64,000 nt of DNA from Christiangramia sp. OXR-203 (lineage in GTDB: Bacteria > Bacteroidota > Bacteroidia > Flavobacteriales > Flavobacteriaceae), in contig NZ_CP139698.1 of NCBI RefSeq assembly GCF_034372165.1, positions 1,364,001-1,428,000 of the forward strand. The letters run 5' to 3'. Under the pieces are notes generated by a model, which worked only from the letters and a program-made list of their open reading frames with translations, was not told where the DNA came from and did not search any database. Position 1 is the stretch's first letter, and each line of letters starts with the position of its first letter. The position numbers and the translations under genes were made by a program. Below, one piece after another: positions 8,912 to 18,439 of the stretch.

Positions 8912-9331
8912 CTAAGAATTTCTCCAGGCAGTCCATGCGCCAGTAGACCATAAAACCCAGGCTATAAGTACGGGCTGAAAAAACAATCTTATAAGTCTTG
9001 CTCTATCTGAATCCAGAACTCCAAAAGCATCTTTACCATCTACATATTGCGCGATATTTCCCGGAAAGATCAATACAAAGAAAATTGCCAAAAACCAGCC
9101 AACCTTAACACGCTGATTTTTCCAGAAGAGTAGGGCAAGACCCAGAATCATTTCAACGATCCCCGAAAGTATAACCACTAGATCTTTGCTCATTGGCACC
9201 CAGTCTGGAACTTGCGCCTGGAAATCCACGCGGTTAAAACTTAAATGACTAAATCCTGCGTAGATCATGAAAACTGAAAGTAGTATTCGGAAGATATTCT
9301 GTAGGGTAGTAGTTTCAATATAATTCTTCAT
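8912..9331 (-). CDS. DoxX-family membrane protein
   Basis: The 139-residue form starting MKNYIETTT (9331) is preferred over a GTG/ATG start at 9364, because the longer form would run into the palindromic operator region. Four hydrophobic helices are visible; the segments IFRILLSVFMIYAGFSHL and GIVEMILGLALLFW are typical of the DoxX/DoxD-like family. Such proteins are small integral membrane proteins linked to thiol or quinone redox balance. It is the first gene of the OhrR/MarR operon. Confidence 0.8.
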   Translation of the reverse strand: MKNYIETTTLQNIFRILLSVFMIYAGFSHLSFNRVDFQAQVPDWVPMSKDLVVILSGIVEMILGLALLFWKNQRVKVGWFLAIFFVLIFPGNIAQYVDGKDAFGVLDSDRARLIRLFFQPVLIAWVLWSTGAWTAWRNS

Positions 9332-9346
9332 AACATTTGTTCTACA

Positions 9347-9366
9347 CACGATTATGTCGTGCACGA
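9347..9366. promoter_or_regulatory. Overlapping palindromes, candidate OhrR/MarR operator
   Basis: Two overlapping dyads lie 16-35 bases upstream of the DoxX start: CACGA-TTATG-TCGTG (9347-9361) and the perfect ten-base palindrome TCGTGCACGA (9357-9366). Position and symmetry fit autoregulation by the MarR-type repressor in the operon. Assignment is by position only. Confidence 0.4.
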
Positions 9367-9462
9367 TGCTAATGTAGGTTGAATGAATCGTTCTGGCTAC
9401 AGACTTACCAAAAGTTTAACTTTAGTCTGCATTCTATGTTGTCTACAGAAGACTAGTTATTC

Positions 9463-9984
9463 TTATTTTCTCTGTACATCCTTTAACAGCCAGTCATTTA
9501 CAGGTCTGTTATCATGGGAGTGGATCACCACAATATTTCCAGTTGTTTCAAAGACTACTGCTTTTACATCTTCCAGTTCTACGATATTTGCTTCTCTTAA
9601 TTTAGAACGAAGGTCGGTTACCGTAACTCTTGCTTTGGTAAGATTATCGTGTAAGATATCCTTTCCATCCATTAAAAGCAATGGAGAGTTATCTATAGCT
9701 TCTCTGAAAAAATCCCATCTACGTAAATAAGCTGCGACTAATTGAAAAAGGTATATAAAGAAGAGTCCAATCATGCCTTCCGGAAGGGTCACAGAATCAG
9801 ATAGTACCGTGGTGGCCAGCATCGATCCCACAGCAACGGTCATCGCAAAGTCAAAACTTGACATTTTTGAAAAGCTTCTTTTCCCGAAGATCCTGGTATA
9901 TATGATTATCGATACATAAATTCCCAGACAGGAAATTATAATTGCTAAAGCAGAATTCAATGTTAAATCAAACCATTTTTCCAT
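9463..9984 (-). CDS. DUF421 (YetF-family) membrane protein
   Basis: A 173-residue protein with three N-terminal membrane helices (LALAIIISCLGIYVSIIIYT-like segment, then GSMLATTVLSDSVTLP and LFFIYLFQLVAAYL) and a soluble C-terminal domain. The marks TRIFGKRSFSKMSSFDFAMTVAVGS and NSPLLLMDGKDI are those of DUF421/YetF proteins. Known members in Bacillus act in spore germination or stress, but here the role is unknown. It stands alone on the minus strand, after the catalase terminator. Confidence 0.83.
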   Translation of the reverse strand: MEKWFDLTLNSALAIIISCLGIYVSIIIYTRIFGKRSFSKMSSFDFAMTVAVGSMLATTVLSDSVTLPEGMIGLFFIYLFQLVAAYLRRWDFFREAIDNSPLLLMDGKDILHDNLTKARVTVTDLRSKLREANIVELEDVKAVVFETTGNIVVIHSHDNRPVNDWLLKDVQRK

Positions 9985-10029
9985 AACTAGATACTTTTAA
10001 AAATTATTTAGTTCGTTACATGTTCAAAT

Positions 10030-10062
10030 AAAAAAACCGCTGGTTTTCACCAGCGGTTTTTC
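10030..10062 (-). terminator. Intrinsic terminator after catalase
   Basis: An eight-base GC-rich stem (CCGCTGGT / ACCAGCGG, 10037-10056) with a four-base loop and, on the minus strand, a run of Ts. It lies 14 bases beyond the catalase stop. Confidence 0.88.
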
Positions 10063-10075
10063 TTCCTATATACAT

Positions 10076-12202
10076 TTAAACAGGTATAGACATTGCTTCT
10101 TTTTGCCTAGACCAGTTTCTGTGAGCAGCGATCTGTTCAATGAACTTTTCTGGAGTTTCATCAATTAAAACTGCTGCATCTTCCTTGAACTTATCCAGAT
10201 ATGTATTCTCTATCTTATCCATCACCTCTTTGTCTATTGCAATTGCTTTGCAATGTTTCAGAGTTTCATTGACGAATTTTGCCGTTTTAGGAGCTTTGTT
10301 TAAAGCTTCCAGGCTTTTGCTACCACCAGGAATATATATTGCATCAAATAGAACACTTTCCGTAGTTAACAAAGCTGCATCCACTTTATGACTTTTGCCC
10401 TCATCACATTTTATAGTACCACCATGAGGGGCTAGTAATTGAACCATTGCTCCTTTATCTTCTAAAGCTTTTTTCATTTTACCCATAGACTCACCATCAA
10501 AACCATCTCCTAAAAGAAAACCGATTTGGCGTGTAGCGATACTGTCAGATTTTAAATGCGTAAGGCTAAGTGCTTCAGATTTATCAAGATAATTCTTTTT
10601 CTTAGGTGGCTGATGCTTATCTACATCGGCATCTGCGCCTATAGCTTTATTTACCGGACCATCAATTTTATTTGGAATCTCCATACCCAATCCTTCAGCA
10701 ACCTTAGCTGCAAGACCCTCATCGATCTGGTTAATGATATAAAGCATACGTTCTTTGATATGATCATAGGTACATTTTCCAATTTCGAAAGTATATGCGT
10801 CTGCAACGTGATCCTTTTCCCAGTCGGTTAAACTTCTATAGAACATCGCTGGTTGAGAATAATGATCATTGAAACTCTCGCTTCTAGCTCTGGTCTTTCT
10901 ACCGTCAATTCTTTCTTCATAAGGAGTGAATCCACCTTCAGCCATTTTTGCAAGATGCGGGCAACCTCCACCAATTGAATTAGGGAAATAAGCCGTCTTA
11001 CCTTTGTTGATTGTCATTCTCATATGAGCGTCACGCTGATTGTTATGAGTCTCGTTCACCGGGCGGTTAATTGGTAATTCGTGGAAGTTAGGACTTCCCA
11101 GCCTTGATAACTGTGTATCTGTATATGAGAACAATCTACCCTGTAATAATGGATCGTTAGAAAAGTCTATTCCGGGTACGATATGACCTGGGTGGAATGC
11201 AACTTGCTCAGTTTCTGCAAAGAAATTGTCTGGGTTACGGTTTAAGGTCATTTTACCAATACGTTGTACTGGTACCATTTCTTCGGGAATCAGTTTTGTT
11301 GGATCCAGAATATCAAATTCGAACTTATGTTCATCTTCTTCAGGAATGATCTGTAGTCCAAGTTCCCATTCAGGAAAGTGTCCCGCATCAATGGCATCCC
11401 AAAGATCTCTTCTATGGAAGTCGGTATCAGCGCCATGAATTTTCACTGCTTCATCCCAGGTTACGGAATGTGTACCTAATAATGGCTTCCAGTGGAATTT
11501 CACGAAATGTGACTTGCCTTCAGCATTTACCAATCTAAAGGTATGAATACCAAAACCTTCCATCATTCTAAAACTTCTTGGAATCGCACGATCACTCATA
11601 ACCCATATATGGTTGTGCAGTGTTTCGGTAGTTTGGGATACGAAATCGTAGAACGTATCATGAGCAGACGCTGCCTGAGGAATATCTCTATCCGGCTCTG
11701 GCTTTACGGCATGAATTAGGTCTGGAAACTTCATGGAATCCTGAATAAAAAACACAGGCATGTTATTTCCTACAAGGTCAAAGATTCCTTCCTCTGTATA
11801 AAATTTCACGGCGAATCCACGAACATCTCTCGCCAGGTCTGCAGAACCTTTATTTCCCGCTACAGTTGAGAATCTTACGAAAACAGGTGTTTTCCTGTTG
11901 GTATCTGTGAAAATTGGCGCCTTGGTATATTTATCCATACTTTCATATAGTTCAAAATATCCATGAGCTCCACTTCCTCTCGCATGAACGATCCTTTCCG
12001 GAATTCTTTCATGATCGAAATGTGTGATTTTCTCTCTTAATATAAAATCTTCCAGGAGTGTGGCCCCCCTTTCACCGGCTTTCAGGGAATTATTAGTGTC
12101 GTTCACCTTAACACCCTGATTAGTGGTCATCGTTTTACCTTCAGCATTTTTTGTATCCCGGGACAGATCCTGGGATTTTTTGTCCTTTTCTTTCTCACTC
12201 AT
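10076..12202 (-). CDS. katE: Large-subunit catalase HPII with DJ-1/PfpI-like tail
   Basis: The 708-residue protein is a clade-2 monofunctional heme catalase that dismutates hydrogen peroxide. The distal histidine lies in VHARGSGAHGYFE (His73), the distal asparagine in VGNNMPVFF (about Asn147) and the proximal heme-ligand tyrosine in the FSYTDTQLSRLG motif. The last 150 residues, from QIGFLLGDGFDGESMG through AIYIPGGSKSLEAL, form the class I glutamine-amidotransferase/DJ-1-like domain that separates HPII-type enzymes from small catalases. The start follows a long polar N-terminal arm typical of HPII. It is monocistronic with its own terminator and is usually stationary-phase or stress induced in relatives. 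Confidence 0.97.
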   Translation of the reverse strand: MSEKEKDKKSQDLSRDTKNAEGKTMTTNQGVKVNDTNNSLKAGERGATLLEDFILREKITHFDHERIPERIVHARGSGAHGYFELYESMDKYTKAPIFTDTNRKTPVFVRFSTVAGNKGSADLARDVRGFAVKFYTEEGIFDLVGNNMPVFFIQDSMKFPDLIHAVKPEPDRDIPQAASAHDTFYDFVSQTTETLHNHIWVMSDRAIPRSFRMMEGFGIHTFRLVNAEGKSHFVKFHWKPLLGTHSVTWDEAVKIHGADTDFHRRDLWDAIDAGHFPEWELGLQIIPEEDEHKFEFDILDPTKLIPEEMVPVQRIGKMTLNRNPDNFFAETEQVAFHPGHIVPGIDFSNDPLLQGRLFSYTDTQLSRLGSPNFHELPINRPVNETHNNQRDAHMRMTINKGKTAYFPNSIGGGCPHLAKMAEGGFTPYEERIDGRKTRARSESFNDHYSQPAMFYRSLTDWEKDHVADAYTFEIGKCTYDHIKERMLYIINQIDEGLAAKVAEGLGMEIPNKIDGPVNKAIGADADVDKHQPPKKKNYLDKSEALSLTHLKSDSIATRQIGFLLGDGFDGESMGKMKKALEDKGAMVQLLAPHGGTIKCDEGKSHKVDAALLTTESVLFDAIYIPGGSKSLEALNKAPKTAKFVNETLKHCKAIAIDKEVMDKIENTYLDKFKEDAAVLIDETPEKFIEQIAAHRNWSRQKEAMSIPV

Positions 12203-12351
12203 CTTTGAATTGATTTATCATTATGGTTGTACTAAAATTACCAAGTAATATTGAAACTGATGTGCGGTATTGAATCGCTTCTTGGCCGTTGAAACGATTT
12301 TAGCAGAATTATAACAAAATGGTGCTTGTCTTTGGAATCTCTTAACAGATC

Positions 12352-12401
12352 CAGCAAATTACTTTTAGCAATGCCAAAGCTTAAAGAATTTGCTGTGGCA
12401 T
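12352..12401. repeat. Two interleaved inverted repeats (potential pseudoknot)
   Basis: A nine-base arm CAGCAAATT (12352-12360) pairs with AATTTGCTG (12387-12395), while ATGCCA (12371-12376) pairs with TGGCAT (12396-12401). The order A-B-A'-B' makes the two stems cross, so an RNA from either strand could form an H-type pseudoknot. It lies between the histidine kinase stop (12419) and the catalase start (12202), in the kinase 3' region or the catalase leader. Confidence 0.45.
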
Positions 12402-12418
12402 TAACTTTCTATTGTATT

Positions 12419-13636
12419 TTAATTCCAGGTAGGTTTTTCCAGAGAAAAATTAAAGGTAGTTCCTTTGTTCAAAGTGCTCTGCACTGAAATTTGGCCATTC
12501 ATGGTATCCACCAGTTTTTGAACTGTGCTCAGTCCAATTCCATGACCTCGCTCATCTGGGGTTCCTTTTACGTTAATTACAGTAAACAGCTCAAATATTT
12601 GTTCCAGGTTTTCTTCAGGAATACCAATCCCATTATCTGAAACAGAAAAATGGTAGAACGCGCCATTTTCATAGCATTCTATATTAATTACAATCTCTTC
12701 AGCATCATTATATTTCAAACTATTGCTAATCAGGTTCATCATGATCTGTCCCAGTCCTGCTCGATTAACGCGAATCTTTAAATTTTCTTCCGGAAGGCGA
12801 ATATCACAATTGGAATCTATATGTAATAGATCGATAGTATCCTCAAGTAGATCATTCAGAAAGAATTCTTTTACTTCCGAAGGTTTTGAACCATCTTCAG
12901 AATAATATTCGAGTAAACCAGTGATATATTCACTTAATTTTAATCCGGAGTTTTTAATGTAATCGAGATATTCTTTCCCCTTTTCATCGAGTACGCTGGC
13001 GTATTTAGCTTTTACGATATCTGAGGTAATGATCATGTTCGCCAGGGGCATTTTAAGATCATGGCTTACATTACCAGCAAATTCACGAAGGATCTTATTA
13101 TTTTCAAGCTGATTGCTCTGCGCCTTTTTTAATTCAGTGTTCTGTAGATGATATTCATATAAGATCTCTACCTGTTTACCCAAAGCAATCAATGATTTTT
13201 TTTGATGTATGCTTAATTTCTTAGGTGTTTTGTTGATCACACACAGCGTTCCCAGCGGTAAACCTTGCTTATTCAAAATTGGAACTCCGGCATAAGATCT
13301 AAAATGGGTTTCCTCGTCCAGCACAAGGGGATTATCTTCAAAGCGAGAATCTTCCAGAGCATTGTCCACCTCGAAAACCTTGTTAGGTTCCAGGATTGCA
13401 TGTCCACAAAATGAAACATCACGGCCGGTTTGATCTGCTCCCAGACCTTTTTTAGACTTGAACCATTGAATGTCCTTATCCAGAATGGTAAGCAGCGCTA
13501 CAGGAGTACGACAAATTTCACTGGCCAGGGTCGTAATGTTATCGTAGGATTCTTGAGGGAGTGAATCTAGCAGGCCAAGTTGTCGTACACTTCGTAATCT
13601 TAGATCTTCGTTTTCCGGTATATCGGGTTTCTTCAT
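12419..13636 (-). CDS. GAF-domain sensor histidine kinase
   Basis: A 405-residue soluble kinase. The N-terminal GAF domain is recognised by SEICRTPVALLTILDKDIQWF, VSFCGHAIL and YAGVPILNKQGLPLGTLCVI. A short coiled linker leads to the HisKA box with the phospho-accepting histidine (VSHDLKMPL, about residue 197). The HATPase part has the N box MMNLISNSLKYN, G1 box SDNGIGIP and G2 box GHGIGLSTV. No transmembrane span, so it senses a cytoplasmic small molecule or redox state. No partner response regulator is adjacent. Confidence 0.9.
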   Translation of the reverse strand: MKKPDIPENEDLRLRSVRQLGLLDSLPQESYDNITTLASEICRTPVALLTILDKDIQWFKSKKGLGADQTGRDVSFCGHAILEPNKVFEVDNALEDSRFEDNPLVLDEETHFRSYAGVPILNKQGLPLGTLCVINKTPKKLSIHQKKSLIALGKQVEILYEYHLQNTELKKAQSNQLENNKILREFAGNVSHDLKMPLANMIITSDIVKAKYASVLDEKGKEYLDYIKNSGLKLSEYITGLLEYYSEDGSKPSEVKEFFLNDLLEDTIDLLHIDSNCDIRLPEENLKIRVNRAGLGQIMMNLISNSLKYNDAEEIVINIECYENGAFYHFSVSDNGIGIPEENLEQIFELFTVINVKGTPDERGHGIGLSTVQKLVDTMNGQISVQSTLNKGTTFNFSLEKPTWN

Positions 13637-13822
13637 ATAAGTAGCATATCGAAGGTTTAAGGTGATGCTGTATTTGGTCGGATTTCAAAAGTACGTTTCC
13701 TAACGCCGTTCCGCAAATTGTCAAACTCAATTTCGGATGTACAATAAATGAAGTTTTCAAGGTTTAGAATGACAGATTTATGTTCAAAAATAGTCCTAAA
13801 GCAATAACTTCTGAATTGGTTG

Positions 13823-16800
13823 ATGAGCTCTGAGAATCTCTATATCTTTAATTTTTTGAAAAAGAAAGATAAATCTATGCGCATTGTTAATGCTTACCAG
13901 AATAACCTGAAGAATATAAGCCTCGAGATCCCTGAGAATAAATTAATAGTTCTTACCGGACTATCAGGTTCAGGAAAATCATCGCTCGCAATGGGAGTTA
14001 TCGGCAATGAAGGTTACAGGTTCTTCCTGGAAAGTTTGCCTACATATAATCAACAGAATGCGAATCTTATTCCTACTGCGGAAGTTGATGATATCGAGGA
14101 TCTTCCTCCGGTCATAAAAGTTGAGCAGTCCAAGAGGTTTCAATCCATTAATACCACCTTCGGAACCCTTTCTGAACTTGCTTCGGTTTTTAGGATACTT
14201 TTTGCACGTTATTCTGGGAGTAAGCCAATGAGTAAATCTTTATTCTCTTTTAATCACCCTAAAGGTGCCTGTGAAACCTGTCGAGGAATTGGTGAAGCTG
14301 AATATGTTGATATTAAAAAACTGGTTGGTGATGAAAACAAGACCTTAAGAGAAGGAGCAATTACTACCACTTTGCCCGGTGGTTATATCGTCTATTCTCA
14401 GATCACTGTTGAAGAACTTGACAAAGTATGTCACGCACATGGATTTAGCGTGGATATTCCCTGGAAGGACTTAACAGAAGAGCAAAAAGATGTCGTCATG
14501 AATGGAAGCGATCGCCTGAAGGTTTTTTACGGTAAACATACTCTCGAATCAAGATTACGCTGGGAAGGCTTTAAAGCGAAACCAAGAGAGGAAGGTTATT
14601 ATAAGGGAATGCTTCCAATTATGCAGGATATTCTTAGAAGAGACCGGAATAAGAACATTTTGAGGTTCGCTAGTTCCAGTATCTGTCCCGCATGCCATGG
14701 TGCCAGAATAAAGCCAGATCACCTGAAATTCAGATGGCAAAAGAGGAATTTTGCTGAATGGATGGATATTCCACTATCGGAATTACATAAACTTTTAGAT
14801 AGCCTGGAACTTAAGGGTGGAGAACAGGACCTAGTTTATAAGATCCAGGTACAACTCAACGATCTGGTACAATTAGGAATGGGTGAATACTGTTTAAGTA
14901 CGCCAAGTTCTAAGATCTCTTCTGGAGATGCGCAATGTGTGAAATTGATCAAACAGGTAAACAGCAACCTGCAAGGTATATTATATATTTTCGATGAACC
15001 TTCCATTGGCCTCGCAGAAAATTATCAAAGGCATTTACGTCATATTCTACAAAGATTGATCGCCAGGGGAAATACGGTAATGGTTGTGGAGCATGATCTT
15101 GGTTTTATTCGTTCCGCAGACTGGATCATAGAATTAGGTCCTGAAGCCGGAAACAATGGAGGAGAGATCATCTTCAACGGTCCAATAGATCAATTTTTAA
15201 AATCTGATTCCATATCCAGTCCTACTCTCGAAGAAATGAATGCTTCGGAAGAAGTTACTTCAAATGTTTCAAGTAGTTCAATAGCTACAATAAGGGCGGA
15301 AGCAGGACGACTGACCGTCATAAGTCGGAAGAATGAAACGATCGAAAAGAAGCTTCAGAAAATTTCCAAAGAAAGAGATTTGAAACTGGTTACAGTAAGT
15401 GATCAGCCCATAGGTAAAACTCCGCGTTCCAACCCTGCGACCTACACCGGCTTAGCCGATAAGATTCGTGATCTTCTGGCCAAATCAGGTGACGCAAAGA
15501 CTCGCAAATTAGGTAAAGGTTCGTTTTCATTTAACAATAAAGCTGGCAGATGTACAGAATGTGAAGGTGCCGGTGTGATTAGTCTTTCTATGAATGTGAT
15601 GGGGACGATCAATCAGGTTTGCCCTGTTTGCAAAGGTAAGCGCTTCAAAAAGGAAGTGCTGGAAGTGAAATGGAATGGGAAGAATATTGCAGACATTTAC
15701 AATCTAAGCATATTAGAAGCAATCGATTTTTTCGCAGTAGACAGGAAAATATTAAATATTCTCAAACTGATGAAAGACTTAGGATTGGAATATTTAAAAT
15801 TAGGGCAACCTTCCAATACCTTATCTGGAGGAGAAGCCCAGAGAATCAAATTGACCAAGCATTTTGCCAAACCTTCCAGGGACAATATTTTAATCCTTGA
15901 AGAGCCTAGCATTGGACTGCATCAGCGTAATGTGCGACAATTAATTACCGCTTTACATAAGCTAAAAGAACAAACAGATGGTATCGTATGTTTTGAAAAT
16001 CATGAACTTTTTAAATTGCAGGCTGATTCTTTCTTCGATAATTCTCAAGCTGTACTGGAGACTTCTAAACCAGAATTAGAGATCCAGCAGAGAGATGAGA
16101 TTAGAATTAGGGGAGCGCGTACACACTACTTAAAAGATCTTGATCTTAAATTGCTGAAGAATAGGTTGAGCGTGGTCACCGGCATCTCGGGATCTGGGAA
16201 ATCTTCTCTTCTTATAGATACGCTGCATGCGTATGGGATGCAGGAGATGACAAGGCAATTTTCAGCATATCAACAGTCCAGGGTTGGGGTAAACTTTCAA
16301 ATGGAAGTCGATCAAATCGACGGTTTAACACCTACAATCTGCGTGACCCGAAAAGTGCCAAATTTCACCAATAGGTCTGATCTTGCCAAGCAAACTGGGA
16401 TCGATAAGCTTTTAAGATTTGCTTTTTCCAGAAAAGCGGAGTTTGAGGGAGAAGAACTTTCAGCCAGTCATTTTTCCAACAATCATGAACTTGGCAGGTG
16501 TAAGATCTGTGACGGCCTGGGCGAGGAACTGCTACCAGATGTCAAGAAGCTTGCACCCAATACTAATTTAAGAATTTCAGATGGAGTTTTTGAACATAAT
16601 AAAGCGCTTTCCTACTATGGGCAGAGGGACAGCCAGTATATGGCAATACTCGAAAAAGTAGGGCAGGAACATGGTTTTGACCTGAATACTGCATTCAACC
16701 AATTTTCCGAAGAACAGCAGAAGATCATTTTTGAAGGAACCGGAGAGAAAGTCTGGGAAACTCAGTGGAAGTTCAGAACTAAAACGAGGGAAGGAATTCA

Positions 16801-18367
16801 GCAGGTCAGAATGAAATGGGAAGGCCTGGATAATTACCTCAAGCAGGAATATTATAAGACCCGAAAAAATAAATTAATTGCGAATTTAACTGCTCTATTC
16901 ACCCCGGCTATTTGCAGCAATTGCTTCGGAAGTGGACTAAATCCGGAGAGATTGAAATTTGAGATTGGTGGCCTATCTATTCGCAAGATCAAGAACCTTG
17001 ATTTTTCTGGACTTGAACAGTGGATTCAGAATGCAAACACTTATCTGGAAATCGATCAGGAATTGGTTGAAAAGATTAGGCCATTTATTGAAAATACGGT
17101 ACATAGGGCAACTCAGCTGCATATAGATCATCTTCAGTTAAACCGAAAATCTCAAAGTTTATCTGGTGGTGAAAACCAGCGGGTGGCTTTGATCACCCAG
17201 TTAAATAGTCCGTTGAAAGGCGTTACTTATCTTCTGGATGAACCTTCCGCAGGACTTTCGGGACATAATATTCCAGATCTTATAGCGATTCTTAAGGAAT
17301 TGGTAGCCAAAGGAAATACAGTACTTGTAATCGAACACAATAAAGAGATCATCCAGGCGGCGACCGAGCTAATTGAAATTGGTCCTAAGGCTGGGAAAAA
17401 TGGCGGACAAATTACTTTCCAGGGAACACCAGAAGACTTTGTAAAGAAAGAAAGTACCCATGCCTATTTCAAAAGACAAGATGCCGGATTCGAGTTTACT
17501 TCTGAAAGTGAGCGAAAAATTGAAATAAAGGGAGTTTCGCGTTATAATTTGCAACGCAACTGTTTAGAAATTCCAGTTGGAGGGATCACTGCACTTAGCG
17601 GAAAAAGTGGAATTGGTAAGACAACACTGGTCAAGGATATCATTATTCCTTCTATTAGAGATCAGAAACCGGTTTATTGTGAGCAGATAGTTTATCCTGA
17701 AAATTATAAAAATGCCTATTATTTTGAGGCAAAGAAATTAAGATCACATTCCGCCACATTACTGGTTTCTTACCTGGATTTCCTAAAGGATATTGGAAAG
17801 ATCTTTGCTGAAAATTCGAAATTAAAACCCAAGGATTTTACTTATAAAACAAAGACGAGTCAGTGTCCCGATTGTAAAGGTAAGGGTTACGTGGAAACGA
17901 GTCTTGATGTTACTGCCAATGCTGTGGAAACCTGTGAAACCTGCCAGGGACAGCGGTACAAACCAGAAATTCTCGAACATACGATTTATAGTAAGAATAT
18001 CGCTGAGGTTCTTAATGTGGATCTTCATGGCTTTAAGGCCTGGTTGAAGGAACATGGTCAACTTGAGAAATTATGGGAGGTTCTGGAAAAACTTCAGGAA
18101 ATAGGTCTTGGTCATTTAAATTTGGATCAGCCTATTCAAAGCCTGTCTTCAGGAGAGAAGCAGCGTCTATTATTGCTGAACTGGTTGTTGCAAGGTAGCA
18201 AAGATGTACTATATATACTTGATGAACCTAGCACTGGCTTACATTATGAAGATATAGATTTGCTCCTAAAGATTTTGAAAGATTTAAGTATTGAAAATGA
18301 TATTCTGGTGATCGACCATAACCCTTATTTACTGGAGAAAATTGGAATCGGTTTAGAGCTGAAGTAG
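13823..18367 (+). CDS. Giant four-cassette UvrA-like ATPase (tandem UvrA fusion)
   Basis: About 1515 residues hold two UvrA-like modules in tandem, hence four ABC cassettes, where normal UvrA has two in about 940 residues. Walker A loops are at about residues 46 (GLSGSGKSS), 787 (GISGSGKSS) and 1259 (GKSGIGKTT); signatures are SSGDAQ (367), LSGGEAQ (667), LSGGENQ (1113) and LSSGEKQ (1442). Cassette 2 keeps SPIG-like PIGKTPRSNPATYTGL, its signature and Walker B, but its Walker A place reads LTVISRKNETIEKK, so it has probably lost nucleotide binding. CxxC zinc pairs recur in each module. The UvrB-binding region of true UvrA is not evident, so it resembles class II/III UvrA paralogues linked to DNA-adduct or drug tolerance. 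The start may be ATG 13877, where family similarity begins. Confidence 0.85.
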   Translation: MSSENLYIFNFLKKKDKSMRIVNAYQNNLKNISLEIPENKLIVLTGLSGSGKSSLAMGVIGNEGYRFFLESLPTYNQQNANLIPTAEVDDIEDLPPVIKVEQSKRFQSINTTFGTLSELASVFRILFARYSGSKPMSKSLFSFNHPKGACETCRGIGEAEYVDIKKLVGDENKTLREGAITTTLPGGYIVYSQITVEELDKVCHAHGFSVDIPWKDLTEEQKDVVMNGSDRLKVFYGKHTLESRLRWEGFKAKPREEGYYKGMLPIMQDILRRDRNKNILRFASSSICPACHGARIKPDHLKFRWQKRNFAEWMDIPLSELHKLLDSLELKGGEQDLVYKIQVQLNDLVQLGMGEYCLSTPSSKISSGDAQCVKLIKQVNSNLQGILYIFDEPSIGLAENYQRHLRHILQRLIARGNTVMVVEHDLGFIRSADWIIELGPEAGNNGGEIIFNGPIDQFLKSDSISSPTLEEMNASEEVTSNVSSSSIATIRAEAGRLTVISRKNETIEKKLQKISKERDLKLVTVSDQPIGKTPRSNPATYTGLADKIRDLLAKSGDAKTRKLGKGSFSFNNKAGRCTECEGAGVISLSMNVMGTINQVCPVCKGKRFKKEVLEVKWNGKNIADIYNLSILEAIDFFAVDRKILNILKLMKDLGLEYLKLGQPSNTLSGGEAQRIKLTKHFAKPSRDNILILEEPSIGLHQRNVRQLITALHKLKEQTDGIVCFENHELFKLQADSFFDNSQAVLETSKPELEIQQRDEIRIRGARTHYLKDLDLKLLKNRLSVVTGISGSGKSSLLIDTLHAYGMQEMTRQFSAYQQSRVGVNFQMEVDQIDGLTPTICVTRKVPNFTNRSDLAKQTGIDKLLRFAFSRKAEFEGEELSASHFSNNHELGRCKICDGLGEELLPDVKKLAPNTNLRISDGVFEHNKALSYYGQRDSQYMAILEKVGQEHGFDLNTAFNQFSEEQQKIIFEGTGEKVWETQWKFRTKTREGIQQVRMKWEGLDNYLKQEYYKTRKNKLIANLTALFTPAICSNCFGSGLNPERLKFEIGGLSIRKIKNLDFSGLEQWIQNANTYLEIDQELVEKIRPFIENTVHRATQLHIDHLQLNRKSQSLSGGENQRVALITQLNSPLKGVTYLLDEPSAGLSGHNIPDLIAILKELVAKGNTVLVIEHNKEIIQAATELIEIGPKAGKNGGQITFQGTPEDFVKKESTHAYFKRQDAGFEFTSESERKIEIKGVSRYNLQRNCLEIPVGGITALSGKSGIGKTTLVKDIIIPSIRDQKPVYCEQIVYPENYKNAYYFEAKKLRSHSATLLVSYLDFLKDIGKIFAENSKLKPKDFTYKTKTSQCPDCKGKGYVETSLDVTANAVETCETCQGQRYKPEILEHTIYSKNIAEVLNVDLHGFKAWLKEHGQLEKLWEVLEKLQEIGLGHLNLDQPIQSLSSGEKQRLLLLNWLLQGSKDVLYILDEPSTGLHYEDIDLLLKILKDLSIENDILVIDHNPYLLEKIGIGLELK

Positions 18368-18378
18368 CATTACTATAA

Positions 18379-18422
18379 AAAAAGATCCGGTATGAAGATT
18401 TAATTTCTTACCGGATCTTTAA
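18379..18422. terminator. Bidirectional intrinsic terminator
   Basis: A twelve-base perfect stem (AAAGATCCGGTA at 18381-18392 and its complement at 18409-18420) between convergent genes, with an A-run to the left and Ts inside the right arm. It can end both the UvrA-like gene and the leftward PLP-enzyme gene. Confidence 0.8.
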
Positions 18423-18439
18423 CTAAATAAGCTATAGCT

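Noticed and set aside
8912..9364. Longer DoxX start at 9364
   Set aside because: Would begin in the operator-like palindrome; the added residues (MHDIIVCRTNV) are unlike DoxX proteins.
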